The notes under the pieces: generated by a model
Told to the model about the DNA's origin: nothing
The model's database searches: none
Seen by the model: the letters and a program-made list of their open reading frames with translations, nothing else
Shown here: positions 35,257 through 44,159 of the stretch, piece after piece
Position numbering within the stretch: the first letter of the stretch is position 1
Layout of the letters: each line of letters begins with the position of its first letter
Assembly (NCBI RefSeq): GCF_042682525.1
Contig: NZ_JBHUHP010000004.1
Coordinates: 124,001-188,000, forward strand
DNA: 64,000 bases
Direction of reading: 5' to 3'
Origin: Blastococcus_B deserti
Lineage (GTDB): Bacteria; Actinomycetota; Actinomycetes; Mycobacteriales; Geodermatophilaceae
Program-made: the position numbers and the translations under genes

Positions 35257-36248
35257 GCCTGGGCCTCCGATCCGGTGGCCGGGGTCTTCGGGCGGCCGAT
35301 CTCCAGGGAGGGGAACCCGCAGCCGGCGATGTAGCGGTGGGTGCGCTGGGCGATGGGGAACGGCATGTCGGGCGGGCACGGGTACATGTCGTGCTCGACG
35401 ATCGCGAAGACGTCGAGCCCCAGCTCCTCGATGGCCTGCAGCAGCGGCGGGTACGCGGGCACGCCGTTGGGCGGCTCGACCATCGCGCCCCTGCGCACGG
35501 CCTCGGGCCAGACGATGTCCTTCTCCAGCACCTCGTCGATCACCGCGGGGTCCACCTGCTTGAGGTGCAGATAGCCGATCCGGTCGGGGTAGCGGCGGAT
35601 CAGGTCGAGGTTGTCGCCGCGGTAGTAGCTGACGTGGCCGGTGTCCAGGCACAGCGGCACGTACTGCGGGTCGGTGTCGGCGAGGAACTGCTCGATGTCG
35701 CGCTGCCAGCCGACGTGGGTCTCCGCATGCGGGTGGAAGGCGATCGACAGGCCGTACTCCTCCTGGATCGCCTTGCCCAGGCGCTCCACACCGGTGGTCT
35801 TGGCCTTCCAGGCCTCGGGGGTGAGGTTGCGGGACTCGATGTCGGCGCCGGTCTTCTGGTCGCGGAAGGTGTCCGGGATGACGACGACGTGCGTGCCGCC
35901 CATCGCCTTGGTCAGCGCGGCGACGTCGCTGACCTGGCTCCACACCGCGTCCCAGGAGTCCGGCCGGTGCAGGTGCTCGAACACCGTGCCGGCCGACACC
36001 TTGAGGTTGCGGGCGGCGAGCTCGTCGGACAGCTGCGCCGGGTCCGTGGGCAGGTAGCCGTAGGGCCCCAGCTCGATCCACTCGTAGCCGCAGGCGCTGA
36101 CCTCGTCGAGGAAGCGCTGCCACGGCACCTGCTCGGGGTCGTCGGGGAACCAGACGCCCCACGAGTCGGGGGCCGACCCCACCCGGATACGGGCGCGGCC
36201 CGGCAGGCGGCTGTCATGCGTGGCGGCCGCGGGGTCCTGTGCGGTCAT
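35253..36248 (-). CDS. iolE: myo-Inosose-2 dehydratase (IolE-like)
   Basis: A 331-aa TIM-barrel protein. IolE-like features are the N-terminal SAPDSWGVWFPDD, GYEWIELGPYGYLP, IAFHPHAETHVGW, LCLDTGHVSYYRG and HLKQVDPAV, the last two giving the Asp-His metal site. IolE removes water from 2-keto-myo-inositol to give a trihydroxycyclohexane-dione, the substrate of IolD encoded just upstream. ATG at 36248 follows a GGAAGAGAGA site, 34 nt after the iolD stop. Other isomerases share this fold, so operon position carries part of the call. Confidence 0.82.
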   Translation of the reverse strand: MTAQDPAAATHDSRLPGRARIRVGSAPDSWGVWFPDDPEQVPWQRFLDEVSACGYEWIELGPYGYLPTDPAQLSDELAARNLKVSAGTVFEHLHRPDSWDAVWSQVSDVAALTKAMGGTHVVVIPDTFRDQKTGADIESRNLTPEAWKAKTTGVERLGKAIQEEYGLSIAFHPHAETHVGWQRDIEQFLADTDPQYVPLCLDTGHVSYYRGDNLDLIRRYPDRIGYLHLKQVDPAVIDEVLEKDIVWPEAVRRGAMVEPPNGVPAYPPLLQAIEELGLDVFAIVEHDMYPCPPDMPFPIAQRTHRYIAGCGFPSLEIGRPKTPATGSEAQA

Positions 36249-36282
36249 CGTGTCTCTCTTCCGGAGGTGGGCGGACGGGTTG

Positions 36283-38229
36283 TCACTGCAGGACGCCGGT
36301 CTCGGACGGCGCCAGGTAGGTGTGCTGGCGGGCCTTCCAGTCCTCGTAGACGGCGCGGGCACTCTGGGTGCTCTCGAGCGTGGACACCTCGCTGACCGGG
36401 ACGTCCCACCAGGACTCGCTGGACGGCGCGTCGACCAGCGGGTCGGTCTCCACGTGCACGACCGTCGTCCGGTCGGAGGCCTTGGCCTTGCGCAGGGCGG
36501 CCTCGAAGCTGGGGCCGTCCTGGGCGACGAGGACGTCGACGCCCAGGCTGGCCGCGTTGGCGGCCAGGTCGACCGGCAGCACGTCCCCGTCCAGCCGGCC
36601 GGAGGAGGACCGGAACCGGTAGCGGGTACCGAAGCGCTGGGAGCCCAGCGACTCCGACAGCGCACCGATCGAGGCGAATCCGTGGTTCTGGACCAGGACG
36701 ACGACGATCTTCACGCCCTCCTGGACGGCGGTCACCAGCTCGGTCGGCATCATCAGGTAGCCGCCGTCGCCGACCATGACGAAGACGTCCCGGTCCGGGG
36801 CGGCCATGCGGATCCCGATCCCACCGGGGATCTCGTAGCCCATGCAGGAGTAGCCGTACTCGACGTGGTAGCCCTTCCGGTCGCGGACCCGCCACATCTT
36901 GTGCAGGTCACCCGGCATCGAGCCCGCGGCGCAGACGACGACGTCGCGCGGCCCGGACACCTCGTTGACCAGCCCGATCACCTCGTTCTGGGTGAGCCGC
37001 CCGCCCTCGCCCGCGCTCGGCACCTCCGGGTGGTAGGCCGCGTCCACCGTGGCCTCCCATGCGGCGGAGAGCTCCGCCGTGCGGGCGCGGTAGGCGTCGT
37101 CCACCGACCAGCCGGCGAGCGCCCCCGCCAGCGCGGTCAGCGTCTCGCGGGCGTCGGCCTGCACCATGACGCCGGCGTGCTTGGCGGCGTCCATCGAGGC
37201 GACGTTGACGTTGACGAACCGCACCCCTCGGGCGCTGAACGCCGTGCGCGAGGCGGTGGTGAAGTCCTGGTAGCGGGTGCCGATGCCGATGACGACGTCG
37301 GCCTCGCGGGCCAGCGCGTTGGCCGCCGTGGTGCCGGTCGAGCCGATCGCGCCGACCGACTGCGGGTGGTCGAAGGGCAGCGCGCCCTTGCCGGCCTGGG
37401 TCTGGGCGACCGGGATGCCGGTGGCGGCGGCGAACGCGTCGAGGGCCTCGGTGGCGTCGGAGTAGATGACCCCGCCGCCGGCCACGATCAGCGGGCGCCG
37501 CGCGGAGCGGATGACCTCCAGCGCCCGGGCCAGCGCGGCCGGCTCCGGCAGCGGCCGGCCGACGTGCCAGGTCCGCTCGGCGAACAGGTCGACCGGCCAG
37601 TCGAAGGCCTCGGCCTGCACGTCCTGCGGGAAGCACAGGGTCACCGCGCCGGTCTCGGCCGGGTCGGTGAGCACGCGCATCCCGCCGAGCAGCGCGCCGG
37701 GCAGCTGCTCGGGGCGCCACACCCGGTCGAAGTAGCGCGACACCGGGCGGAAGGCGTCGTTCACGGAGACGTCGCCGCTGTCGGGCCGCTCGAGTTCCTG
37801 CAGCAGCGGGCCGGCGGACCGGGTCGCGAACGTGTCGGCCGGCAGGAGCAGCACCGGGAGCCGGTTGATCGTGGCGAGGGCCGCGCCGGTGACCATGTTG
37901 GTGGCCCCGGGCCCGACGCTCGTCGAGACGGCCCACGTCTGCAGGCGGTCCTTGGCTCGCGCGTACCCGGTCGCGGTGTGCACCATCGCCTGCTCGTTGC
38001 GGCCGAGCACGTACGGCAGGGCGCCGGGCTCGTCGACCTCGGCCTGCAGCAGCGCCTGGCCCAGGCCGGCGACGTTGCCGTGGCCGAAGATGCCCAGGCA
38101 GCCGGCGAACAGCCGCTGACGATGCCCGTCGCGCTCGGTGTACTGGCGGGCGAGGAACCGGACGACGGCCTGCGCGACGGTCAGCCGCACCGTCTCGGGC
38201 GCCGCCGGCGGGGGAAGGGTCTGGCTCAC
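36283..38229 (-). CDS. iolD: 3D-(3,5/4)-trihydroxycyclohexane-1,2-dione hydrolase (acylhydrolase)
   Basis: A 648-aa thiamine-diphosphate enzyme that opens the cyclitol ring to 5-deoxy-glucuronate. It has the three-domain ThDP layout: an N-terminal pyrimidine-binding domain with GIFGHGNVAGLGQAL and RNEQAM (the catalytic Glu region), a central domain, and a C-terminal domain with the Mg/ThDP motif GDGGYLMM...N. Length matches IolD (about 640 aa). GTG at 38229 overlaps the iolB stop by 4 nt; an apparently open frame continues upstream but reads antisense to iolB. Confidence 0.94.
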   Translation of the reverse strand: MSQTLPPPAAPETVRLTVAQAVVRFLARQYTERDGHRQRLFAGCLGIFGHGNVAGLGQALLQAEVDEPGALPYVLGRNEQAMVHTATGYARAKDRLQTWAVSTSVGPGATNMVTGAALATINRLPVLLLPADTFATRSAGPLLQELERPDSGDVSVNDAFRPVSRYFDRVWRPEQLPGALLGGMRVLTDPAETGAVTLCFPQDVQAEAFDWPVDLFAERTWHVGRPLPEPAALARALEVIRSARRPLIVAGGGVIYSDATEALDAFAAATGIPVAQTQAGKGALPFDHPQSVGAIGSTGTTAANALAREADVVIGIGTRYQDFTTASRTAFSARGVRFVNVNVASMDAAKHAGVMVQADARETLTALAGALAGWSVDDAYRARTAELSAAWEATVDAAYHPEVPSAGEGGRLTQNEVIGLVNEVSGPRDVVVCAAGSMPGDLHKMWRVRDRKGYHVEYGYSCMGYEIPGGIGIRMAAPDRDVFVMVGDGGYLMMPTELVTAVQEGVKIVVVLVQNHGFASIGALSESLGSQRFGTRYRFRSSSGRLDGDVLPVDLAANAASLGVDVLVAQDGPSFEAALRKAKASDRTTVVHVETDPLVDAPSSESWWDVPVSEVSTLESTQSARAVYEDWKARQHTYLAPSETGVLQ

Positions 38230-39137
38230 GGTCGCGAGGCTCCGTTCTGCGAGCTGGCGGGAGGGGAGTGGAGGGGCAGCCGCGGGTCGACGTCCTGGGA
38301 CTCCCACGTCCCGCGGATCCAGGCGTGCGCCGGGTCGTCGACGATGCGCCAGGCGCGTTCCTCGCCGGGCCCGGCCATCACGTTGAGGTAGTAGAGGTCG
38401 TGTCCCGGCGAGGCGATCGAGGGGCCGTGCCAGCCGTGGGGGATGAGGACGACGTCGCGGTCGCGCACCTCGGCCAGCACGTCGATCGGCCGTTCGGGCG
38501 TGCCGTAGACCCGCTGGTAGGCGAAGCCGGGCTGCCCCTGGGGCCCGGGGGAGACCTCGAAGTAGTAGATCTCCTCCAGCTCGCTCTCCACGTCGGACGT
38601 CTCGTCGTGCTTGTGCGGCGGATAGGAGGACCAGTTGCCGCCGGGCGTGACGACCTCGCAGGCGATGAGGGAGTCGGCCTCGAAGACGCCCGCCGTGGCG
38701 AAGTTGTTCACCTGGCGGCTGCACCGACCGGCCCCCCGCAGCTCCACCGGGACACCGGCGGCCGGGCCGTAGCGGACCGGCAGCCGCCGGCGGGCGCGGG
38801 CGCTGCAGAGGGCGAAGCGGCCGCCGCCGGTGCTGTGCAGCGTCGCGGTGGTCCCGAGCGGGAGGTACAGGAAGTCGGTGGGGCCGGCGAAGACGCCGCT
38901 CCGGCCCGTGAGGGTGATCTCCTGGCCCTCGCACGTCACGCGCAGGCCGCCTTCCAGCGGGACGACCACGACCTCGTCGGGGCCGGTGTCGAAGTTGTGC
39001 GAGCCGCCCGCGGCCAGGTCGAGCACGCGGAGGCCGGAGTAGGCCCAGCCGGCCGACTCGGGGGTGACCTCGAGCTCGTACGCGCCGACGGCGGCCGTGC
39101 CGGCGGGCAGGTGCAGCGACTCGGTGGTCGCGGTCAT
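38226..39137 (-). CDS. iolB: 5-Deoxy-glucuronate isomerase
   Basis: A 303-aa cupin-type isomerase converting 5-deoxy-glucuronate to 2-deoxy-5-keto-gluconate. The metal-binding region appears as YPPHKHDE (about residues 170-177) with EEIYYF and a later IPHGWHGP. The double-cupin layout and length are standard. ATG at 39137 with GAGGAGC upstream. It is translationally coupled to iolD and separated from the upstream aldolase gene by 76 nt containing a hairpin. Confidence 0.93.
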   Translation of the reverse strand: MTATTESLHLPAGTAAVGAYELEVTPESAGWAYSGLRVLDLAAGGSHNFDTGPDEVVVVPLEGGLRVTCEGQEITLTGRSGVFAGPTDFLYLPLGTTATLHSTGGGRFALCSARARRRLPVRYGPAAGVPVELRGAGRCSRQVNNFATAGVFEADSLIACEVVTPGGNWSSYPPHKHDETSDVESELEEIYYFEVSPGPQGQPGFAYQRVYGTPERPIDVLAEVRDRDVVLIPHGWHGPSIASPGHDLYYLNVMAGPGEERAWRIVDDPAHAWIRGTWESQDVDPRLPLHSPPASSQNGASRP

Positions 39138-39167
39138 CAGCTGCTCCTCGGGTAAGGACCCGGTCCT

Positions 39168-39207
39168 CCCCGTCCCGCGCAGGCTCGCGGCGGGACCCGG
39201 GACGGGG
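39168..39207 (-). terminator. Hairpin between the aldolase gene and iolB
   Basis: CCCCGTCCCG (39168-39177) pairs with CGGGACGGGG (39198-39207), with an alternative inner pairing GTCCCGC/GCGGGAC. It lies between two co-directional iol genes, so it may split the operon or tune expression of iolB onward. Confidence 0.5.
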
Positions 39208-39213
39208 CCGACT

Positions 39214-40131
39214 TCAGTGGACGAGGGAGACCGCGGTGTCGACGGCGGCGGCGACGTCGTCGTCGGGCGGGTAGAGCAGGGTCCGGCCGACGACGAGTCC
39301 GCGCACGGCAGGGAGCGCCAGCGCGGCCGACCAGCTGTCGTAGGTCTCCTCGGGGCTGTCCGTCGGGTCCCCGCCGAGCAGCAGGGTCGGCAGGGTGGTG
39401 GCGTCCATGACGCGCTCCATCTCCGCGACGACGGGCAGCTTCAGCCAGGTGAACGCCGACGTCGCACCCAGCCCCTGTGCGATGTGCACGGACTTGATGA
39501 CCCCGTCGGGGCTCAGATCGTTCACGACCGCCCCGTCCACCCGGCGGGACATGAAGGGCTCGAGCATGGCGACGACGCCGGCGCGGGCCAGCTCGGTGAT
39601 CGCCCGCCCCGAGGTCTCGAGCATCGCCACGGTGCCCGGGTCGTCCAGGTCGATGCGGTTGAGCATCTTCGCGGCGTCGAAGCGCGCCTCGACCACACCA
39701 GCGACGTCGTAGCCGGTCATGCGGTCGTCGAGCTCGAAGGCGGAGCCGGCGAGCCCGCCCCGGTTCATCGACGCCACGACCACCTTGTCCTCGAGCGCGC
39801 CGAGCAGCAGCAGGTCCTCGGCGATGTCGGCGGTGGCTAGCAGGCCGTCCACGCCCGGCCGGGCCAGCGCCGTCCGCAGGCGGTCCAGCATCTCGGTCCG
39901 GCTGGCCATGGCAGTCGGTCGGCCCTGGGCGGCGAGGGCGCCGCGCGCCGGGTGGTCGGCAGCGATCAGCATCAGCCGCCCGTCGGCCGGCAGGAAGGAG
40001 GGGCGTCGCCGGCGCGCGGCCAGCGCCCGTCCGATCGCGTGCGGGTCGCGGCTGCGCAGTTCGGTGATCTCGGGGTAGCCGGCGCATCGCGGCGCCTGGA
40101 GCACGACGGTGTCGGCAGCGGCTTCAGGCAC
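39214..40131 (-). CDS. Cgl0158-family (beta/alpha)8-barrel aldolase-like protein of the iol operon
   Basis: A 305-aa DeoC/LacD-like barrel protein of the type found in actinobacterial inositol clusters. Features include LMLIAADHPARGAL (about 65-78), VVASMNRGGL, MTGYDV, AKMLNRIDLDD and GGDPTDSPEETY. There is no separate IolJ-type aldolase in this operon, so this gene most likely performs the cleavage of 2-deoxy-5-keto-gluconate-6-phosphate to DHAP and malonate semialdehyde. That assignment is inference. GTG at 40131 overlaps the end of iolC by 8 nt, indicating tight coupling to the kinase. Confidence 0.8.
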   Translation of the reverse strand: MPEAAADTVVLQAPRCAGYPEITELRSRDPHAIGRALAARRRRPSFLPADGRLMLIAADHPARGALAAQGRPTAMASRTEMLDRLRTALARPGVDGLLATADIAEDLLLLGALEDKVVVASMNRGGLAGSAFELDDRMTGYDVAGVVEARFDAAKMLNRIDLDDPGTVAMLETSGRAITELARAGVVAMLEPFMSRRVDGAVVNDLSPDGVIKSVHIAQGLGATSAFTWLKLPVVAEMERVMDATTLPTLLLGGDPTDSPEETYDSWSAALALPAVRGLVVGRTLLYPPDDDVAAAVDTAVSLVH

Positions 40132-41110
40132 GGGATCCCTCCAGACGTGGGGCCGCCGGCCGGCTGTCGGCGGCGGAGAGCTGGGCCTCGATCTCGGCGG
40201 CGGTGGGCATCGCGGTCGAGCACTCGAGCCGGGAGGCGACGATCGCACCCGCCGCGTTGGCGTTGCGGAGGATCTGCTCCAGCGGCAGCCCGGTGAGCAG
40301 GCCGTGGCAGAGGGAACCCCCGAACGCGTCCCCGGCGCCAAGTCCGTTGACCACGTCGACGGGGGTCGGTGGCACCTCCACGCGCTCGGTGCGCGTCTTC
40401 CCGAGCACCCCCCGGGGGCCCTGCTTCACGACAGCGAGTTCGACTCCCGCGTCCAGCAGCGCGTCGGCAGCCCGGTCCGGGTCGGTCTCGCCGACGGCGA
40501 CCTCGCACTCCTCCCGGTTGCCGACCGCGACGGTGACGTGGGGCAGCGCCGCCCGCACCGCCGCTGCGGCCTCCGCCCGCGAGGCCCAGAACATCGGCCG
40601 GTAGTCCAGGTCCAGCACCGTGTGCCGGCGGCGACCCCGGGCCGCCCAGGCGGCGTGGTGCGCCGAGCGGCTCGGCTCCTCCGACAACCCGGTCACGGTG
40701 GTCCAGAACAGCTGCGCGTTCCGCACCGCCGTCAGATTGAGGTCCTCCGGGCGGATCTGGAGGTCCGGGGCGGTGGGGCGCCGGTAGAAGTACAGCGGGA
40801 AGTCGTCCGGCGGGAAGATCTCGCAGAAGGTGACCGGCGTCGGATGCTCCGGGTCCACGACGACGTGCCGGTCGTCGACGCCGAGGTCGCGCAGCGCCCG
40901 GCGGACGAACCGGCCGAAGGGGTCGTCACCGACCCCCGTGATCAGCGCGACCGAGTGCCCCAGCCGCGCGGCCGCGACCGCGACGTTGGCGGCACTCCCG
41001 CCCAGGAACTTGCCGAAGGTGTCCACGTCCTCCAGACCCACGCCGACCTGCTGCGGGTAGATGTCCACCCCGCTGCGGCCGAGGGCCACCACCTCGAGGG
41101 CGTCCTCCAC
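40124..41110 (-). CDS. iolC: 5-Dehydro-2-deoxygluconokinase
   Basis: A 328-aa PfkB-family sugar kinase that phosphorylates 2-deoxy-5-keto-gluconate at C6. PfkB signatures: the N-terminal GRSGVDIYPQQVG, the glycine-rich FLGGSAANVAVAAARLG (35-51), and the C-terminal GLGAGDAFGG with catalytic Asp261. GTG at 41110 is preferred because the protein then begins just before the first strand (EVVALGRSG), as in known IolC; an AAGGACGG element lies about 12 nt upstream. It is first gene of the minus-strand iol operon, divergent from a GntR gene. Confidence 0.9.
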   Translation of the reverse strand: MEDALEVVALGRSGVDIYPQQVGVGLEDVDTFGKFLGGSAANVAVAAARLGHSVALITGVGDDPFGRFVRRALRDLGVDDRHVVVDPEHPTPVTFCEIFPPDDFPLYFYRRPTAPDLQIRPEDLNLTAVRNAQLFWTTVTGLSEEPSRSAHHAAWAARGRRRHTVLDLDYRPMFWASRAEAAAAVRAALPHVTVAVGNREECEVAVGETDPDRAADALLDAGVELAVVKQGPRGVLGKTRTERVEVPPTPVDVVNGLGAGDAFGGSLCHGLLTGLPLEQILRNANAAGAIVASRLECSTAMPTAAEIEAQLSAADSRPAAPRLEGSRA

Positions 41111-41173
41111 GGTCGACCACCGTCCTTCCACCACGTCGTGTGGGCGGCCCCGGCCTGCGCCGCGTGTCCCAGA

Positions 41174-41217
41174 CTGTGCTCCACAGCACAGGGACGTGTC
41201 AACACTTTGTCCTGACA
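41174..41217. promoter_or_regulatory. Operator region between iolC and the GntR gene
   Basis: Contains TGTCCTGACA (41208-41217), a TGTC-CT-GACA palindrome matching the one in front of the ABC transporter (TGTCCAGACA, 7179-7188), and a separate inverted repeat CTGTGCT/AGCACAG (41174-41180, 41185-41191). A TTGACA hexamer on the minus strand (41202-41197) may be the iolC -35. The GntR/UTRA protein encoded at 41355 is the obvious candidate to bind here. Confidence 0.6.
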
Positions 41218-41354
41218 TAAGCGCATAGGTAGGTACGGTTGACGGGTACCCCCCATGTGAGGAGTGCTCGACGGCCCACGGTCTGCGATCATGCAAACCT
41301 GGGGTGCTCGAGCCGGCGGTCGAACCCCTGGTTCGCGCTCCGGAGGAGGTATCA

Positions 41355-42092
41355 GTGGGATCCGTGCTGAGGTACGACATCGACCGGTCCAGCCCCACGC
41401 CGCTGTACTTCCAGCTCGCGCAGGCGATCGAGAGCGCCATCGCCGGAGGTTCCCTGCCGGCCGGCTCCAAGCTGGAGAACGAGGTCCTGCTGGCTCAGCG
41501 CTACGGGTTGTCCCGGCCGACGGTGCGGCGTGCCGTGCAGGAGCTCGTCGACAAGGGCCTGCTGGTGCGCAAGCGCGGAGTGGGCACGCAGGTGATCCAG
41601 CCCCACGTCCGCCGGTCGGTGGAGCTCACCAGTCTCTACGACGACCTGGTGCAGGCCGGGGAGGCGCCGACGACCGAGGTGCTGTCGATGGAGCGCGTTC
41701 CGGCGTCCGCGGACATCGCCGAGGAGCTCGACCTGGCGGAGGGGGACGAGGTGGTGGTGCTCCGCCGTCTGCGACGGTCACACGGCGAGCCGCTCGCCCT
41801 GATGACCAACCACCTGCCCGGCCGGTTCGACCCGTCCGTCGACGAACTCGCCGAGCGTGGGCTCTACCAGTTCCTGCGCAGCCGGGGAGTGCACCTGCGC
41901 GTCGCGCACCAGCGGATCGGTGCCCGGCTGGCCCGCGCGGAGGAGGCGCGGTTGCTCGAGGAGCCGCCCCGTGCGGCGCTGCTCACCATGCAGCGGACCG
42001 CTTTCGACGACCACGGCACTCCTGTGGAGCTGGGGCGTCACCTGTACCGGGCCTCGCGCTACGACTTCGAGGCGACGCTCGTCGGTCGGTGA
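41355..42092 (+). CDS. GntR-family regulator with UTRA ligand domain
   Basis: A 245-aa HutC-subfamily regulator: N-terminal winged helix (PLYFQLAQAIESAIAGG, then LLAQRYGLSRPTVRRAVQEL at about residues 46-65) and a C-terminal UTRA sensor domain ending GRHLYRASRYDFE. It is divergent from iolC and very likely the inositol-pathway repressor, responding to an inositol intermediate. GTG at 41355 has an excellent GGAGGAGG site 5 nt upstream; an earlier in-frame GTG at 41304 lacks one. Its predicted sites are the TGTCCWGACA palindromes. Confidence 0.88.
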   Translation: MGSVLRYDIDRSSPTPLYFQLAQAIESAIAGGSLPAGSKLENEVLLAQRYGLSRPTVRRAVQELVDKGLLVRKRGVGTQVIQPHVRRSVELTSLYDDLVQAGEAPTTEVLSMERVPASADIAEELDLAEGDEVVVLRRLRRSHGEPLALMTNHLPGRFDPSVDELAERGLYQFLRSRGVHLRVAHQRIGARLARAEEARLLEEPPRAALLTMQRTAFDDHGTPVELGRHLYRASRYDFEATLVGR

Positions 42093-42131
42093 GGGCGGAG
42101 GGCCCCGCGGGCGCGCGGACGGCGCTTCGGC

Positions 42132-42398
42132 TCAGGCGAAGGGGTTCTCGCCGGCCTCGATCTGCTCGGCGAACTCCGTGAGCGCGACCCGGTCCGGCTC
42201 GCCGCCCACAGAGCGCACGGCAGCCTCGAGGGCCACCAGGACCTCGGCCGCGGGCCGGTGCGCATGGCTGCGGCCGATCTCCGCCAGCCTCGGGCGCGCC
42301 TGCTCGCTGACCTGTGCCGCCAGCCGGGGCACCGGCGGCCGGAGGAACGCCAGGAGCTCGCGTTGCAGCGCCGACTCGCGCCGGTGGCGGGGTCTCAT
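42132..42398 (-). CDS. Small hypothetical protein
   Basis: An 88-aa, Arg-rich soluble protein with mainly helical character and an acidic C-terminus (ALTEFAEQIEAGENPFA). I recognise no domain. The ATG at 42398, GC-rich third positions and the tandem position 34 nt after another small minus-strand gene support it as real. No membrane segment or signal peptide is visible. Confidence 0.5.
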   Translation of the reverse strand: MRPRHRRESALQRELLAFLRPPVPRLAAQVSEQARPRLAEIGRSHAHRPAAEVLVALEAAVRSVGGEPDRVALTEFAEQIEAGENPFA

Positions 42399-42432
42399 CG
42401 GTGCTCCTCCCGGACGGGCCCGGACATGGCGG

Positions 42433-42867
42433 TCAGCGGATGGAGAGCGGGCGCTCCCCGGCGGTGATCAGGCTCAGGGCCTCGTCCATGTAGCTGTCGG
42501 ACAGCTCCTGCACGAGGTCGTAGCGCTCCTCGGCCACGGCCATGTTCACCTGCTCGACGTGGGCGTCGTGCAACCGGCGGAGGCGCTCGGACACGTCCTC
42601 CGGCGCGAGGGTGTCGACGTCGCTCGACCGGTCGGTGGGCGTCGCGACGACGGGAGCGTCCGGACCCGGACGGGCGGTGGGGCGCATGAGTGCGGCAGCG
42701 ACGAGAACGGTCATCGCCAGGACGAGGACGAGCCCGGCCGTGCCGTCGGCCAGCCAGGCGAGGAGGCCCAGGGCCAGGAACGGAAGCACGAGCGCGCGGA
42801 TCCGGCCACGCGGGTCGTTCGGTGCCGCGGTGCCACCGGTCGGGACCGCGGGGAGGGAGCGGAGCAC
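42433..42867 (-). CDS. Small hypothetical membrane protein
   Basis: A 144-aa protein with one or two adjacent hydrophobic helices (about residues 24-60: IRALVLPFLALGLLAWL, then GLVLVLAMTVLVAAAL). A soluble, charged C-terminal helical part follows (VSERLRRLHDAHVEQVNMA). It resembles small actinobacterial membrane proteins with a DUF1707/SHOCT-like cytosolic tail, but I cannot assign a family. GTG start at 42867. It is probably co-transcribed with the next small gene. Confidence 0.55.
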   Translation of the reverse strand: MLRSLPAVPTGGTAAPNDPRGRIRALVLPFLALGLLAWLADGTAGLVLVLAMTVLVAAALMRPTARPGPDAPVVATPTDRSSDVDTLAPEDVSERLRRLHDAHVEQVNMAVAEERYDLVQELSDSYMDEALSLITAGERPLSIR

Positions 42868-42944
42868 GGCAGTCTGCCTTTCCGATGTGGAGGGCGTCCG
42901 CCGGGGTGGTACCCCGGGGCCTCGGAAGGACGCCCGCGTTAGTC

Positions 42945-42960
42945 TCTGAATCGGTACAGA
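42945..42960. promoter_or_regulatory. Candidate LacI-type operator
   Basis: TCTGAATCGGTACAGA is an imperfect palindrome with central CG and matching TCTG/CAGA ends, 26 nt before the start of a LacI-family gene, suggesting autoregulation. A second inverted repeat, CCGGGGT/ACCCCGG (42901-42917), lies nearby. Confidence 0.45.
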
Positions 42961-42986
42961 ACCCAGCGTACGTCCGCGAGGTGCAG

Positions 42987-44090
42987 GTGTCGAAGAACGA
43001 ACCGCTCGAACCGCCGATCGCTCGTTTGACCCTGCTCACACTCGCGCGGGATCTCGGGGTGTCTCGGGCGACCGTGTCCAACGCGTACAACCGGCCCGAC
43101 CAGCTCTCCCCGGCGCTGCGGGCGCGGATCCTCGCCCGCGCGGAGGAGCTCGGCTTCCCCGGGCCCGATCCCATGGCCGCCGGTCTGCGCCGGGGGCGGG
43201 TCGGCGCCGTCGGCGTGCTCGTCGACGAGGGGCTGTCCCACGCGTTCTCGGACCCGACGACCGTGCTCCTCCTCGACGGCCTGGCGCGCGAGCTGCACCG
43301 CGACGGCCTGGGGCTGTTGCTGCACGCCGGTCGGGCCGACGGCGGCACGCTCCAGCCGATCCGGGACGCCGCTGTCGACGCCTGGGTGATCCTCTCCCTG
43401 CCCGACGGCCACCCCGCTGTGTCCGCCGCCCAGGCCCGCGGCCGGCCTGTCGTCGTCCTCGACCAGCCCTCGCTGCCGGACGTGCCGATGGTGGGCATCG
43501 ACGACGTCGCCGGCGCCGAGGCGGCCGTCCGCCACCTGCTGGACCTCGGTCACCGCCGGCTCGCTGTCCTCGCCATGCCGCTCCAGGCGGGCGGCCGGGA
43601 GGGCAGAGCCGATCTGCGCCGTCAGGCCGAGGCCACCTACGCGGTCATGCGCCGGCGGCTCGCCGGTGCCGCCGCCGCGGTCCGGGGAGCGGGCCTGGAC
43701 TGGGCGGACGTGCCGGTCGTCGAGTGCACCGCCCATCAGCCGGACGCAGCGGCCCGGGCGATCGCGAGCCTGCTCACCGGGCCGGACGCCCCCACGGCCG
43801 TCTTCGCGTGCAGCGACCAGCTCGCCCTCGGTGTCCTGTGGGCCGCCCGCACCGCAGGGCTGCGCGTGCCCGAGGAGCTGTCCGTCGTAGGGTTCGACGA
43901 CTCGCCGGCGGCCCGGGTCGCGGACCCGCCGCTGACCACGGTCGCGCAGCCCCTGCGGGAGCGTGGCCGGGCGGTGGGGTCGCTGGTGCGCGCCCTCGTC
44001 CGAGGGGCGGACCCCGCGTCTCCCGCGTGCCATCCGGTGGAACTCGTCGTGCGGGGGAGCACCGCGCCGCCGCGGCGCGGCCAGGCGTGA
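42987..44090 (+). CDS. LacI-family transcriptional regulator
   Basis: A protein of about 367 aa with HTH LLTLARDLGVSRATVSNAYN and a full sugar-sensing domain ending in CHPVELVVRGSTAPP. It is unlike the other LacI proteins here: the recognition helix is SRATVSNAYNRP and an insertion (about residues 200-235) lies in the effector domain. GTG at 42987 has GAGG close upstream; GTG at 42981 is an alternative two codons earlier. Its targets are unknown; the divergent small membrane-protein gene and itself are the nearest candidates. Confidence 0.83.
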   Translation: MSKNEPLEPPIARLTLLTLARDLGVSRATVSNAYNRPDQLSPALRARILARAEELGFPGPDPMAAGLRRGRVGAVGVLVDEGLSHAFSDPTTVLLLDGLARELHRDGLGLLLHAGRADGGTLQPIRDAAVDAWVILSLPDGHPAVSAAQARGRPVVVLDQPSLPDVPMVGIDDVAGAEAAVRHLLDLGHRRLAVLAMPLQAGGREGRADLRRQAEATYAVMRRRLAGAAAAVRGAGLDWADVPVVECTAHQPDAAARAIASLLTGPDAPTAVFACSDQLALGVLWAARTAGLRVPEELSVVGFDDSPAARVADPPLTTVAQPLRERGRAVGSLVRALVRGADPASPACHPVELVVRGSTAPPRRGQA

Positions 44091-44101
44091 CGACACCGCG
44101 C

Positions 44102-44143
44102 CGGCAGGACCCGGCCCGTGACGGGGCCGAGCCGGACCTGCCG
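44102..44143. terminator. Bidirectional terminator-like hairpin
   Basis: CGGCAGG (44102-44108) pairs with CCTGCCG (44137-44143), and inside it CGGCCC pairs with GGGCCG, giving a long bulged stem between the convergent LacI and DivIVA genes. Confidence 0.5.
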
Positions 44144-44159
44144 CCCGTCGACGACGCGA

